Positions 52,501 to 60,352 of a stretch of DNA of 64,000 bases are shown in pieces. A model generated the notes under the pieces. It did no database searches. It was not told the DNA's origin and worked only from the letters and a program-made list of their open reading frames with translations. Source of the stretch: DATAMF01 sp964472565. GTDB lineage: Bacteria; Chloroflexota; Anaerolineae; Aggregatilineales; Aggregatilineaceae. Position 1 is the first letter of the stretch. Every line of letters starts with the position of its first letter. Location of the stretch: assembly GCA_964472565.1 (NCBI GenBank), contig CAYYNB010000005.1, forward strand, positions 17,160 through 81,159. Direction: 5' to 3'. The translations under genes and the position numbers were made by a program.

Positions 52501-52978
52501 GCTGGCCCTGGTGCGCTGTTATGTGGTGATAGGCGATGATGACGGCGCAAAAAAGTGGGCTAAACGGGCCTCGAAAGCTATGTCTCAAATTCAACTCCCG
52601 ATCCTGTATCCGCTCTCACAAGTCGCCTGGGCGCTGGCGGATATTGCCGCTTCACGTTATGAAGATGCACGTAAGAGCCTGAACTATCCCATCGAGTATA
52701 TGCTGCTGCTGGAAGACACGTCACCGCAGGAAATTCTCGCGCTGCGAGCAGCGGCAGAATTGGGACTCGGAAACCACGAAAAAGCCGCTTATTGGATTGG
52801 GCAGGCATCAGCAGTCATCCAGCAGCAGGCGGATCAGATCGAAGATGTCCACTACCGGACTCTATTTCTCAATCGTGTTCCGCTCCACCAGTTTATCGAG
52901 AGCGTGCAGGCCGGAGCCAAATGGCAGCCCCAGGAAGCCCTTTGTTTTCAAGATCAGGCTGGGGAATGGACCATCTGA
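49598..52978 (+). CDS. BTAD/SARP-type regulator with AAA ATPase and TPR region
   Basis: 1126 aa from ATG 49598; a TTG at 49574 is less likely. Order: N-terminal winged-helix plus bacterial transcriptional activation domain (about 1-250, LYLLRQAIHPHTD, EYAHRLREQDPLQETAYRALM); AAA ATPase with Walker A GPAGMGKTR (about 296-304) and Walker B LWLVTEDLHWADP; then a long TPR-like C-terminal half. This is the layout of large ATP-dependent activators (SARP/AfsR, MalT-like). The inducer is unknown. It is divergent from the giant kinase gene, which could be a target. Confidence 0.88.
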   Translation: MAVTFHFYLFGPPRLLIDERNVVLPPQPAAFVSFLLLNRQRRITREEVQAAFWPDAAPEKAQERLRRTLYLLRQAIHPHTDLIATEGNELAIAPEANLRVDYEEFERALMNAYRTDLPARQLLSEAVALYKDDLLKDIYADWVLLEREHAHQRFLTALRHLILVCQQAGDWSGVIEYAHRLREQDPLQETAYRALMMAYYAMGDRSAAIRHYQQCVEMLDQELAAEPMPETTQLYEDIRQGQAVIPVVLPSVPSVPVPVATDLDWVPLVGRDEELARITLEWRICQRNKSQLLLITGPAGMGKTRLVEEAISRIPGPNVAVLIGNCYAMEAGTPYQLIAELMRQAVDRIANRLSATTRQDLAQLVPTLKSGSRLETATRLGMGPDASILLQEAVTEVVRLLASSGDGLWLVTEDLHWADPASLACLNHALRRCHDLPLMVLATLRDEEVSYDSPLMDWPTSSVHAPAPTTLIRLPPLPQDELQRLLAELVKEDLSSFAPLLYRETAGNPFFVVETLRALVEQGLLYEKNGNWQLRAGALPDPADLPMSETALGMIRGRVRRLSRAAQEVLTIAAVVEHDIDEKMLAVLAEPSVAVDLALEELLKAFILEETSPGLYQFCHIKVREIMYADTSAPRRRFLHRHTADYLAQHGGTRNLGGISKLAYHYGQAREWTQALVNHWWSAHTALLAGAMAEANRYAEQAQRILDEHASEVDTSNLPEPLPAIQFDLFSLRAEFLRQAATAGLYYPPDMMEAMDALTDQIDEARQARASLQQAIHLLGQGKLTGAKEAAERGRALYSKVGDLLGELDATQHQIDIAYRAGDMVLVRFLMTALRRLGQTAVNPEIRRLLDENEMRFATYEGRWMDVLHLAQKLSSRTSGLDPALAWLSQMNLGIAYMKLGNFEEAYDVAQHAVEVSKDAGVLGLGAQVLLARLELWRGNNDIAVQMLLDLLESPHPLMGEVEMVPPALALVRCYVVIGDDDGAKKWAKRASKAMSQIQLPILYPLSQVAWALADIAASRYEDARKSLNYPIEYMLLLEDTSPQEILALRAAAELGLGNHEKAAYWIGQASAVIQQQADQIEDVHYRTLFLNRVPLHQFIESVQAGAKWQPQEALCFQDQAGEWTI

Positions 52979-52981
52979 TCA

Positions 52982-54157
52982 TCACCACTGCTTCATGTGG
53001 TCCGCAACCGCCAGCGCCAACAGGATCACATGCCACATGCCATCGGCAAGCGGCGTAGTTTCGATATACTCGTCCAGCCGGTGTGCATGTCCTCCGTATG
53101 ATATCCCGATGGTCACGGTGGGTAGCCCGTTAGCCAACAGCACATTGGCATCAGTACTGCCCGACTCATAAAAAACGGGGTGGCTGATCGCATCCAGGGC
53201 CGCCGCCGCCATCTGGACCAGGGGGTGGCTTGGGCTGATAAAGCCAGATGGTCGATCTCCTACAACGTCAATTTCAAACGTCAAATCGGTTTTGCTCACC
53301 CGTTTGATCGCATCCCTGACCTGTTGTTCAAGTGCATGTAATGTTTTGCTATCCTCGGAGCGCATATCCAGATAAAACTCTGCCGTTGTAGCGATGCTGT
53401 TGACCGACTGCCCTCCGCTGATCAGCCCGATGTTATAAGTTGTGCGCGGCGATACAGGCGGTATCATGGCGGTAATCTGCGCCCCCAATTCAACCAATCC
53501 ATGAATCGCGCTGGGTTGCCCAAAATGCAGCCAGCTATGCCCTCCCGGTGCACGGCAGGTGATCCGCCAACGCCGCACAGCAATTCCACCATGATAAATT
53601 CGCCCTAATGCCATGCCCTCTAATACAACCGCCGCGCCCAATCGATCTTTGAGATGATCCCACACTGCGCGGATTCCGCCGAGATCACCCAACCCTTCTT
53701 CGCGGCTGTTGGCGACAAACCAAATATCGGCAGCAGGCTGAATATGATGCTTTTGACACACATCCAGCAAATACAACAGGCCCGCTACACCCAGGCTGTT
53801 ATCGCCCAGACCGGGACCATAAATTTGCGAGTCTTTTTGTTGAATGGTGAGATCCGCATCGGCAGCGAAAACCGTATCGGTGTGCGCCGAAATCAACAAC
53901 GCAGGGCTGGCGGGATCGGTTCCCGGCCAACATCCATACACATTATAGACTTCATCGGTATGTACATCGCGCAGCGGGTAGCATTCAAACTGACTTTTTA
54001 TATAGGCCGCACGCCGTTCCTCCGCGAACGTGGGAGACGCAATCTGCTGGATGCGAACGGCGATGCCCACAATAGCCTGAATATCGATCTGTTCCCGAAT
54101 GCTGGAAAGCAGGGGCGAGTTTGCTAATTTTTGTACCGCTTGAACCGATTGGTGCAT
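52982..54157 (-). CDS. M20-family metallopeptidase
   Basis: 391 aa. Metal and catalytic residues: SAHTDTVF (His, Asp), GLGDNSLG (bridging Asp), NSREEGLGDLGG (Glu pair), and GGHAHRLDEY near the C-terminus. A dimerisation (lid) domain begins near APGGHSWLHFG. This is the tripeptidase/acetylornithine-deacetylase-like M20 fold; the wording is closest to aminopeptidases acting on short peptides. Cytoplasmic. The substrate cannot be read from the sequence. It converges with the BTAD regulator with a 3-base gap. Confidence 0.88.
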   Translation of the reverse strand: MHQSVQAVQKLANSPLLSSIREQIDIQAIVGIAVRIQQIASPTFAEERRAAYIKSQFECYPLRDVHTDEVYNVYGCWPGTDPASPALLISAHTDTVFAADADLTIQQKDSQIYGPGLGDNSLGVAGLLYLLDVCQKHHIQPAADIWFVANSREEGLGDLGGIRAVWDHLKDRLGAAVVLEGMALGRIYHGGIAVRRWRITCRAPGGHSWLHFGQPSAIHGLVELGAQITAMIPPVSPRTTYNIGLISGGQSVNSIATTAEFYLDMRSEDSKTLHALEQQVRDAIKRVSKTDLTFEIDVVGDRPSGFISPSHPLVQMAAAALDAISHPVFYESGSTDANVLLANGLPTVTIGISYGGHAHRLDEYIETTPLADGMWHVILLALAVADHMKQW

Positions 54158-54258
54158 GATTTTTCCTGACTTTTGGCGTAGTTTTTATTTGATTATGGCG
54201 CAGTTTTTCTAATTCCGCTGTTATCCCACATCGCGTGGGATAATGTGGTTAAATTTCA

Positions 54259-54297
54259 TGTGCCCAGTGTTAAGAGACTTTGTGCGACAATGTTAAA
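54259..54297 (+). repeat. Two upstream copies of a TGTGC-N-(A/G)TGTTAA element
   Basis: Copy A ends in AGTGTTAAG (54266-54274) and copy B in AATGTTAAA (54289-54297); both are preceded by TGTGC. The two cores lie 23 bases apart. Confidence 0.5.
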
Positions 54298-54437
54298 TGC
54301 ATGCAGCCAATTGCTTACCACCAGATATGGGGGTAATGTCTCGTGATTAACCCCTAATGCTGGCGTCAATGAGTACGAGAACAAGTAAATGACGTGGAGG
54401 AATCAGAGCCGTAACACATATAAATTTATTTCGGAGG

Positions 54438-54465
54438 TTGCCAGCCTGAAACCAGCCACTATAAT
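54438..54465 (+). promoter_or_regulatory. Promoter of the degenerate response regulator
   Basis: TTGCCA (54438-54443), 16-base spacer, perfect TATAAT (54460-54465). The first AATGTTAAAA direct repeat starts only five bases after the -10 box, as expected for a repressor site. Confidence 0.7.
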
Positions 54466-54469
54466 CGCG

Positions 54470-54501
54470 AATGTTAAAATTTGTGCCCCTCAATGTTAAA
54501 A
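54470..54501 (+). repeat. Two direct repeats AATGTTAAAA, 22 bases apart
   Basis: Perfect 10-base repeats at 54470-54479 and 54492-54501. A 22-base offset equals two helical turns, as in OmpR/PhoB-type tandem binding sites. Position over the transcription start suggests autoregulation by the gene that follows. Confidence 0.6.
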
Positions 54502-54520
54502 CGTTAGGTAAAGGTGAGGC

Positions 54521-55189
54521 ATGCGGGCGGTTCGGGTTTTGCTGATCGAAAATGAACGCGCAAATGGTATTTCGTTTGCTGCCGCCCTGACACAGAAGTA
54601 TCAGGTTCAAGTTGCGCATACGGGAAAACAAGCGCTGTACCTCGCTCAAACAACAAAGCCGGATGTGGTTGTTTTAGATGCGGCTTCAATGCATACCTCT
54701 GGCAATCGAATCTGTTCTCGGCTGCGAATGACATTAGGGGAACTGCCGATTATCCATATCCGCGCGGAAAATCCTCCGGGCGAAACCAGCGCTGCGAATG
54801 TGGTACTCACCCCTCCGTTCACGCCGCGCAAACTGATTAACCGGATCAAGCGGTTTACTGCACCTATTATGGTCGATGAGGGAAAGGTAATCGAGTTAGG
54901 CCCATTCTGCTTGAATCTGGAGAAGCAGATGCTGACAATGCCCTGGAATGAAAAAAAGTTGACACCCAAGCTGGTCGCGCTGATGGAAATTTTTATGAAA
55001 CGCCCTAACGAAACGCTCGACCGGCGATTTTTGATGCAGGAAGTGTGGAAAACTGATTATATGGGGGATACACGCACCCTGGATGTGCATATCCGCTGGT
55101 TGCGCAAAATTTTGGAACCAGAGGCGCGCAAACCCCGTTATCTGCTAACCGTGCGTGGTCAAGGGTATTGTTTGGCAGTGTCCTCGTAA
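54521..55189 (+). CDS. OmpR-type regulator with degenerate receiver
   Basis: 222 aa. The receiver keeps an acidic start (LIENER) and an Asp at position 53 (VVVLDAASMH), but the conserved Lys is absent: the KP position reads LTPPFTP. The winged-helix domain (about 125-222) is intact: LGPFCLNLEKQMLTM, LTPKLVALMEIFMKRPNE, DTRTLDVHIRWLRKIL, RGQGYCL. It probably binds DNA without normal phosphorylation control. AAAGG lies six bases before the ATG. Direct repeats in its promoter may be its own operators. Confidence 0.85.
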   Translation: MRAVRVLLIENERANGISFAAALTQKYQVQVAHTGKQALYLAQTTKPDVVVLDAASMHTSGNRICSRLRMTLGELPIIHIRAENPPGETSAANVVLTPPFTPRKLINRIKRFTAPIMVDEGKVIELGPFCLNLEKQMLTMPWNEKKLTPKLVALMEIFMKRPNETLDRRFLMQEVWKTDYMGDTRTLDVHIRWLRKILEPEARKPRYLLTVRGQGYCLAVSS

Positions 55190-55196
55190 CACAAAA

Positions 55197-55216
55197 AGGC
55201 ATCTTGACAGATGCCT
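55197..55216 (-). terminator. Terminator of rpsT (minus strand)
   Basis: AGGCATC (55197-55203) pairs with GATGCCT (55210-55216); on the minus strand it is followed by five T. It may also help end the convergent regulator gene. Confidence 0.8.
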
Positions 55217-55245
55217 CATTGTGCGAATGAAGTGCGGTAGAATGA

Positions 55246-55518
55246 TTACCGCTGAGCGTCGAGCTGCGCCAGGCGCTTCATCAAGCGACTTTTGCGGCGC
55301 GCAGCGTTATTCGGGTGAATAATGCCTTTGACTGCTGCTTTATCGAGCGTACGAATCGCTTCGAGCGTGGCCTGACGGGCGTTGTCCAGATCGCCACCTT
55401 CAATAAAGGAGCGAGCCTTCTTCACTTCCGTCCGGGCGCGAGAACGCACGATACGATTACGAATACGCTTCTTTTCGCTGCTGCGAATACGCTTAAGGGC
55501 AGACTTATGGTTAGCCAA
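55246..55518 (-). CDS. rpsT: 30S ribosomal protein S20
   Basis: 90 aa from a TTG start: (M)ANHKSALKRIRSSEKKR, the exact family N-terminus, followed by GIIHPNNAARRKSRLMKRL. A GGAG site lies eight bases before the TTG; an ATG at 55542 would add eight residues including the translated ribosome site and is rejected. S20 binds 16S rRNA in the small subunit. It is monocistronic with its own terminator. Confidence 0.95.
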   Translation of the reverse strand: MANHKSALKRIRSSEKKRIRNRIVRSRARTEVKKARSFIEGGDLDNARQATLEAIRTLDKAAVKGIIHPNNAARRKSRLMKRLAQLDAQR

Positions 55519-55603
55519 CAGTAAGTCTCCAATGCTGTTCAAACAAATTACCAGACGGGCGAAATTGTACCAAAGGGCCTACGCTTTGTCTAGAGCGTGG
55601 TTA

Positions 55604-55686
55604 TAGGGGAGGTGGGATTCGAACCCACACGAGTTCTCACTCAGCGGATTTTAAGTCCGCGGCGTCTGCCATTCCGCCACTCCCCC
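55604..55686 (-). tRNA. tRNA-Leu (anticodon TAA)
   Basis: 83 bases on the minus strand: acceptor GGGGGAG with CTCCCCT, D arm GCGGAATGGCAGACGC, anticodon stem GCGGA/TCCGC with loop CTTAAAA, long variable arm (class II), T arm GTGGG-TTCGAAT-CCCAC. CCA is not encoded. Confidence 0.95.
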
Positions 55687-55733
55687 ATCCGCCAGAAGTT
55701 TAGCATGACCCAGGCACACTCGTCAATGCTGAT

Positions 55734-56684
55734 CTAGCGGCTGCCTTGCCATCGTGGGAAAGCCAATATAATCCGATTCTGATCGGGTTCGCTCCAAACC
55801 CGGCCTTTTACCGGGCTGAGATAGGCCTGCCCCACCGTCAGCGGCATTGCCAGTTTTTCCGGTTCTTTCCCCTGATAACTGATCTCAGCCCAAACCATGC
55901 CATCATCCGCATTAACTGTATCAGTCAGTCTGATGCTTGTTTGGGCGGGTATTTCGACCAACAGATCGCGCAGCATCGCCTGGACGGTGCCGCGGATTTC
56001 CTTGTAACAATACACAATTTCAGAGGACCATTGGCACTCAATACCCAGTTGCTGTGTTTTGACTCGATGTTCGATAAAGTCCTGGCTCGAAAACTGAAGC
56101 AACTGCGGGAGACTGTAGGGCTGGGGGGCGCTGAGTGTGGGCAGCACCCATTCAGCACGCGTGCGATGCAGCAGGTGATATAAATACTCTGACTTTTCCA
56201 CCAGCTTGCCTACATCGCTCACTTGGGGGTCCGTCAGCGGGCCATCAATGCCGCGATACACGTGCTGGCTTACCCGTACCAGCCGTTCGATGGTGGTTAG
56301 CACTTGTTGGCCGAGCAAATTATTCAACTGCGTTTCAACTGAAGGGAAAATGTGTGCAACAAACGCAATGAGTCCCGGCTGTTCTGTTGGACGCAGGGCA
56401 ATCTTCCACCCATTTCGAAAATACAGAAACGGCGGCCAGTGCTGCGGGGCCACTCGCCTCTCGACAACAGCCAGCCAACCATAATGCAGCCCGGAACGAG
56501 CCTCTGGATCGGCATAACGCAGAGTAAAATCAGCCCATGATAATCCCTCTAAGGTGATAGTTTCACTGGTTTCCCAATGCGGCACACCAATTACACGCCG
56601 GATGATGGCGTTTTCATCCAGTCCAATAAAGAGATCATCAAATGGGTTGAGCCACGCCGGGCCGTCAAAAGGTTGAGGCTCCAT
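55734..56684 (-). CDS. Sensor-like protein with PAS-type N-terminus, degenerate kinase
   Basis: 316 aa from ATG 56684, which follows the stop of the kinase-like gene by two bases; a start at 56708 would overlap that gene. The N-terminal part (LNPFDDLFIGLDENAIIRRVIG) looks like a PAS domain. The middle has a helical pair and the C-terminal part (about 215-310) suggests a decayed HATPase domain (CYKEIRGTVQAMLRDLLVEIP) without the G1/G2 glycine boxes. No phospho-acceptor His region is seen. Probably a non-catalytic partner of the upstream protein. Confidence 0.6.
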   Translation of the reverse strand: MEPQPFDGPAWLNPFDDLFIGLDENAIIRRVIGVPHWETSETITLEGLSWADFTLRYADPEARSGLHYGWLAVVERRVAPQHWPPFLYFRNGWKIALRPTEQPGLIAFVAHIFPSVETQLNNLLGQQVLTTIERLVRVSQHVYRGIDGPLTDPQVSDVGKLVEKSEYLYHLLHRTRAEWVLPTLSAPQPYSLPQLLQFSSQDFIEHRVKTQQLGIECQWSSEIVYCYKEIRGTVQAMLRDLLVEIPAQTSIRLTDTVNADDGMVWAEISYQGKEPEKLAMPLTVGQAYLSPVKGRVWSEPDQNRIILAFPRWQGSR

Positions 56685-56686
56685 AT

Positions 56687-57817
56687 TTACTCTTCTGCCG
56701 TACGCCAAAGCAGCAGTTTAAAACTCAGGGTTGTGCCGACACCTTCTTCACTGGTAAACCAGATGCGTCCCCCCATCGCTTCGATCTCCATTTTGACCAG
56801 ATAGAGACTTAAGCCGTACCCAAATTCGGCCAGAATTTGAGGTTGGCGGGCACGCTGAAAGGGGATAAACACTTTACTGGTTTCGTTCTGCCGAATTCCG
56901 TAACCTTCATCAACAATGTCAATTTGAATGCTGCGCGTTTTCGGTGAAGGTATGGCTCGAATGGTGATCGGAGTCCCCGGTTCGCTGTACATGATGCTGT
57001 TGCGCAGCAAATCACGGAAGATCGAGCTAAGATGCTGTTTGGATGCCGACACCACCACATCGTCAGGAATGTCCATGCTGATCCGCTCGCGTGGATCATT
57101 ATTCGGGTCGGGTGCTTCGACAAGTGAATTCTCGGCGGTATCTTCCAGCCAGTCTTCCAAGAATCCGGCCAATGGCACGGCCTTGCGATTCGCCCGAATA
57201 ATATCGATTAGTTGCCCGGTACGGATCACTTCCAGCCGGTGCAGCAGATCCATCAACATTTCCAGCCGGTACATATGCACGGCCATAATATCCGCGAACC
57301 CACCCACCCGCTTCGCCAGTTGATCGACGGTAGTATTCGGTGAGCGCTTCGTGATCACTTGTTTGATCAGTTCGGCATGTCCGCGCGTACTGGTGATCGA
57401 CATGCGGGCTTCCGCCCGGAAGGTGCTCATCAATTCGGTGAGCGCAGACCAATCGGGCCGTTCCAATGTGATCATCGTGTATGTACTGCCAGAGGGTCCA
57501 TAAATCGCCGTCGCCCAGCAAGGGGTATAGGCACCTGATAAGAAGGTGTGGAACCGGACAGGTTCGGCTTGCCGCAGTGCCCTGGCGCGAATTTCATCCG
57601 CGGTTGGGCGATCATCGCGCACGGCATCAAACAGCACGGCAGCAGCTCGCCAACCTTCGGCTCGTACCAGGACTAAGTTTGCGCCCAGGATGGTACGTGC
57701 TGCGACATTATCCAGCACCAGCCGGTCTTCTGTATCAAAGATCAGCACACCCTGGCCGAGGCCATCGAGGATGGCGCGAAAATCCAGACTATCAGATAAA
57801 GATTTGGGAACAGCCAT
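56687..57817 (-). CDS. PAS/HATPase sensor protein lacking the phospho-acceptor histidine motif
   Basis: 376 aa. PAS domain (about 10-120, GQGVLIFDTEDRLVLDN). The dimerisation region reads FRAEARMSITSTRGHAELI where a kinase would have SHELRTPL, so the usual phospho-acceptor His is missing. The HATPase part is good: RDLLRNSIMYSEPG (N box), VDEGYGIRQ (G1), FGYGLSLYLVK (G2). It may bind ATP and regulate another kinase. It is paired with the next gene. Confidence 0.8.
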   Translation of the reverse strand: MAVPKSLSDSLDFRAILDGLGQGVLIFDTEDRLVLDNVAARTILGANLVLVRAEGWRAAAVLFDAVRDDRPTADEIRARALRQAEPVRFHTFLSGAYTPCWATAIYGPSGSTYTMITLERPDWSALTELMSTFRAEARMSITSTRGHAELIKQVITKRSPNTTVDQLAKRVGGFADIMAVHMYRLEMLMDLLHRLEVIRTGQLIDIIRANRKAVPLAGFLEDWLEDTAENSLVEAPDPNNDPRERISMDIPDDVVVSASKQHLSSIFRDLLRNSIMYSEPGTPITIRAIPSPKTRSIQIDIVDEGYGIRQNETSKVFIPFQRARQPQILAEFGYGLSLYLVKMEIEAMGGRIWFTSEEGVGTTLSFKLLLWRTAEE

Positions 57818-57955
57818 AATTAGTCCAAAAAAGATAATACCAAGGATGGATTACTTATAATTATCGTCAGCCTGATTATATTGTCCAGTTGAGCAAGAAT
57901 CCCCTTAATCTTGTCGCGGTTTACCATCGGAAATTATAAAAAGAGCGAGAATCAA

Positions 57956-57984
57956 AAGCGGCAGCCTGAAAAGAGCTACCGCTT
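57956..57984 (-). terminator. Terminator of lysS (minus strand)
   Basis: Ten-base arms AAGCGGCAGC (57956-57965) and GCTACCGCTT (57975-57984) pair with one G-U, followed on the minus strand by TTTTGATTC. It lies nine bases after the lysS stop. Confidence 0.75.
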
Positions 57985-57992
57985 GGGGGGAA

Positions 57993-59510
57993 TTAGCGTT
58001 CGCGGAGATGTGGGTAAAGCAGCACTTCTCGAATGGTGCTTTTGTTGGTGAACAGCATGGTTAACCGATCTACCCCAATGCCACACCCGCCGCACGGCGG
58101 CATTCCATACCGCATCGCGCGCAGATAATCTTCATCTAGCGGCGTGGCTTCGTCGTCTTCGTTTTTATACAACTGGGCCATCTCAATAAACCGCTGCTCC
58201 TGGTCCAACGGATCGTTCAGTTCTGTGAAAGCATTGCCACATTCCATCCCTGCAATAAAAATTTCAAACCGTTCGGTGTGTTTTTCGTCGCCGGGAACCG
58301 TCTTCGCAAAGGGCGAAATATCGCGCGGATAATTCATGACAAAGGTCGGCTGGATCAGGGTTGGCTCAACCACTGTGCTAAGCAGATGATCGACCAGCTT
58401 TCCCCAGGTCTGGTTCGGCGCAACTTCGATTTTCGCTGCTTTGATTGCCTGATAGAGCGCTTCGCCTTCCGGGTAATCCATGTAATCAATGCCGCAGCGT
58501 TCGCGAATCGCATCCCGTAGCGTGACGCGCTGCCAGGGCGGGGCAAAATTGATCCAGTTTCCCTGGAATTCAACCTCGGTGCCCCCTGTGACCTGTTCCG
58601 CAGCATAAGCCACCAGACGTTCGGTGACATCCATCACGCCGGAATAATCCGTATAGGCCTGATAGAACTCCAACTGGGTAAATTCGGGATTATGTTTAAA
58701 GCTCACGCCTTCGTTACGGAAATCACGGCCTATTTCGTAAACCGCATCGTACATGCCCACCAGCAGCCGTTTGAGGTACAGTTCAAAGCTGATACGCAGA
58801 AACAAATCCTGGTGAAGCTGGTTATGGAATGTCACAAAGGGGCGCGCCGCTGCACCACCGTAGATCGGCTGCAAAATAGGTGTTTCGACTTCCAGGAACC
58901 CTTCTTGATCCAAAAAGGCACGAATGGCGCTGATAGTTTTGGCGCGGGCACGGAATACAGCGCGAGTATCGGGATTTACAGCCAGGTCCGCATACCGCTG
59001 CCGGTAGCGTTCTTCGACATCGCTGAATTCGCCATATCGTTCGACCTGCCCCTCTTCTGTCACTCGCTCTTTGATGATCGGCAGTGGACTGAGCGCTTTG
59101 GACAACATCTTCAGTTCGCTGACACGGACGCTCACTTCTCCGGCGCGTGTGCGCATCATGGTGCCTGTCGCCTGCACAAAGTCTCCCAGGTCAAGATCGC
59201 GCTTAACCATGTCATAAACCACTTCACCGACGGCATCCACGCTCACAAAAAGCTGAAGTCGGCCCTCACCATCTTCAATGTGCGCAAAATAAACTTTTCC
59301 CTTCAGGTTTTGCCGCACAATTCGCCCGCATACCGTCACAACCACCGGTTCCGGCATCTCTGGTGCTTCGACGGCTTCAAAGGCGTGAATGGCTTGTGCC
59401 GATGTGTGTGTCCGTTGGACACGGTTGGGGTATGCCGCCACATTCCGTTCACGCAGCCGGTTGAGGCTGCTCATTCGATCTTGTTCTGGGGTATTCGTTG
59501 GCTCCCACAT
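57993..59510 (-). CDS. lysS: Lysyl-tRNA synthetase, class II
   Basis: 505 aa. N-terminal OB-fold anticodon domain (VTVCGRIVRQNLKGKVYFAHI), class II motif 1 near FLEVETPILQPIYGGAAARPF, motif 2 FRNEGVSFKHNPEFTQLEFY and motif 3 GCGIGVDRLTML. It charges tRNA-Lys. Full length and all active-site residues are present. AGGAG lies about nine bases before the ATG. greA is upstream in the same direction with a terminator-like hairpin between. Confidence 0.97.
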   Translation of the reverse strand: MWEPTNTPEQDRMSSLNRLRERNVAAYPNRVQRTHTSAQAIHAFEAVEAPEMPEPVVVTVCGRIVRQNLKGKVYFAHIEDGEGRLQLFVSVDAVGEVVYDMVKRDLDLGDFVQATGTMMRTRAGEVSVRVSELKMLSKALSPLPIIKERVTEEGQVERYGEFSDVEERYRQRYADLAVNPDTRAVFRARAKTISAIRAFLDQEGFLEVETPILQPIYGGAAARPFVTFHNQLHQDLFLRISFELYLKRLLVGMYDAVYEIGRDFRNEGVSFKHNPEFTQLEFYQAYTDYSGVMDVTERLVAYAAEQVTGGTEVEFQGNWINFAPPWQRVTLRDAIRERCGIDYMDYPEGEALYQAIKAAKIEVAPNQTWGKLVDHLLSTVVEPTLIQPTFVMNYPRDISPFAKTVPGDEKHTERFEIFIAGMECGNAFTELNDPLDQEQRFIEMAQLYKNEDDEATPLDEDYLRAMRYGMPPCGGCGIGVDRLTMLFTNKSTIREVLLYPHLRER

Positions 59511-59541
59511 GCTTTAGACTCCTACGCGATAAGTGCAATTC

Positions 59542-59577
59542 AAAATAAAGCCCACGCGAGCGGATGCTGGCATGGGC
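59542..59577 (-). terminator. Terminator or attenuator between greA and lysS
   Basis: Plus-strand GCCCACGC (59550-59557) pairs with GCATGGGC (59570-59577, one G-U); on the minus strand the stem is followed by TTTATTTT. Confidence 0.65.
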
Positions 59578-59608
59578 GGATGAGCAAGCAGGCCGCTGAG
59601 TTGGCGGT

Positions 59609-60082
59609 TTACCTGATTGACTTAACCACAAAAACAATATCACCATCTGGGGCGTTTACGGTGACACGATCTCCCACATAGTGATTCATCAAAGCCTTGC
59701 CGAGTGGGCTTTTGTGCGAGATTTTGCCTGCGCGAGGGTTCGCTTCTGCTGCGCCAACCAGATGGTATTCTTCGATATGGTCCGTTCCCGCTTCCTGAAC
59801 CGTCACAATATCGCCCAAACCAACAATATCTTTGGGACCATTCCGATCGATAATTTGCGCGTTACTCAAAATCATTTCGAGTCGCAGAATTTCACCCTCA
59901 ATAAACGCCTGCTCGTTTTTAGCGTCTTCATATTCAGCGTTTTCAACCAGTTCGCCGCCTTCTTCGAGCGCAAGCCGTAAACGCTCGGCCACTTCTTGAC
60001 GCCGGACATTGCGGAGAAAACTCAGTCGCTCCTCATGTTCACGCTGACCCTCTGGCGTCAAGTAATAGACTTCATCGCTCAT
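59609..60082 (-). CDS. greA: Transcription elongation factor GreA
   Basis: 157 aa. The N-terminal coiled coil (TPEGQREHEERLSFLRNVRR) has the tip motif GGELVENAEYEDAKNEQ with acidic residues that trigger RNA cleavage in backtracked polymerase; the C-terminal FKBP-like domain ends GDRVTVNAPDGD. Length is normal. GGAGGAG precedes the ATG. Confidence 0.96.
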   Translation of the reverse strand: MSDEVYYLTPEGQREHEERLSFLRNVRRQEVAERLRLALEEGGELVENAEYEDAKNEQAFIEGEILRLEMILSNAQIIDRNGPKDIVGLGDIVTVQEAGTDHIEEYHLVGAAEANPRAGKISHKSPLGKALMNHYVGDRVTVNAPDGDIVFVVKSIR

Positions 60083-60175
60083 CCCACTCCTCCATTCGAA
60101 CAGATATAGACTTGGAGAGTTTTTATCTCAAAGCAGAAATAGGCCATCTGCGTTGAGTGGCCCTTACTCAATTTA

Positions 60176-60196
60176 CAAAAAAACAGCTTGCGCTGT
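60176..60196 (-). terminator. Minus-strand terminator downstream of sucD
   Basis: ACAGC (60183-60187) pairs with GCTGT (60192-60196) over a TTGC loop; the minus strand continues with seven T. It is about 155 bases after sucD; nothing else is coded between. Confidence 0.65.
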
Positions 60197-60316
60197 GTCT
60201 ATAACTGAAGCAAAAAGAATAGACCGCCGGAAAAAGGCGATCTGATTCTGCTGCGTTAAAAGATGCTCCATCATAGCATATTTTAGTATGATTGTAAAGG
60301 TAGGTATAAGCAGTGC

Positions 60317-60342
60317 AGGAGCAGTATTCATTCCCTGCTCCT
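60317..60342 (-). terminator. Hairpin just downstream of sucD
   Basis: AGGAGCAG (60317-60324) pairs with CTGCTCCT (60335-60342), 11 bases after the sucD stop. No T tract follows on the minus strand, so it may protect the 3' end rather than terminate. Confidence 0.45.
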
Positions 60343-60352
60343 ACGGTATTTT

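Larger units (their letters stand above)
54158..54520. other. 363-base intergenic region with repeated operator-like sites
   Basis: AT-rich region between the peptidase and the response regulator at 54521. It holds a promoter (54438-54465), and copies of the element TGTGC..AATGTTAAA. A short palindrome TCCCACatcgcGTGGGA lies at about 54222-54238 and may act as a hairpin. No coding frame of interest is seen. Confidence 0.5.

Noticed and set aside
58692..59681. 329-aa plus-strand frame opposite lysS
   Set aside because: Antisense to an intact lysyl-tRNA synthetase; no support of its own.
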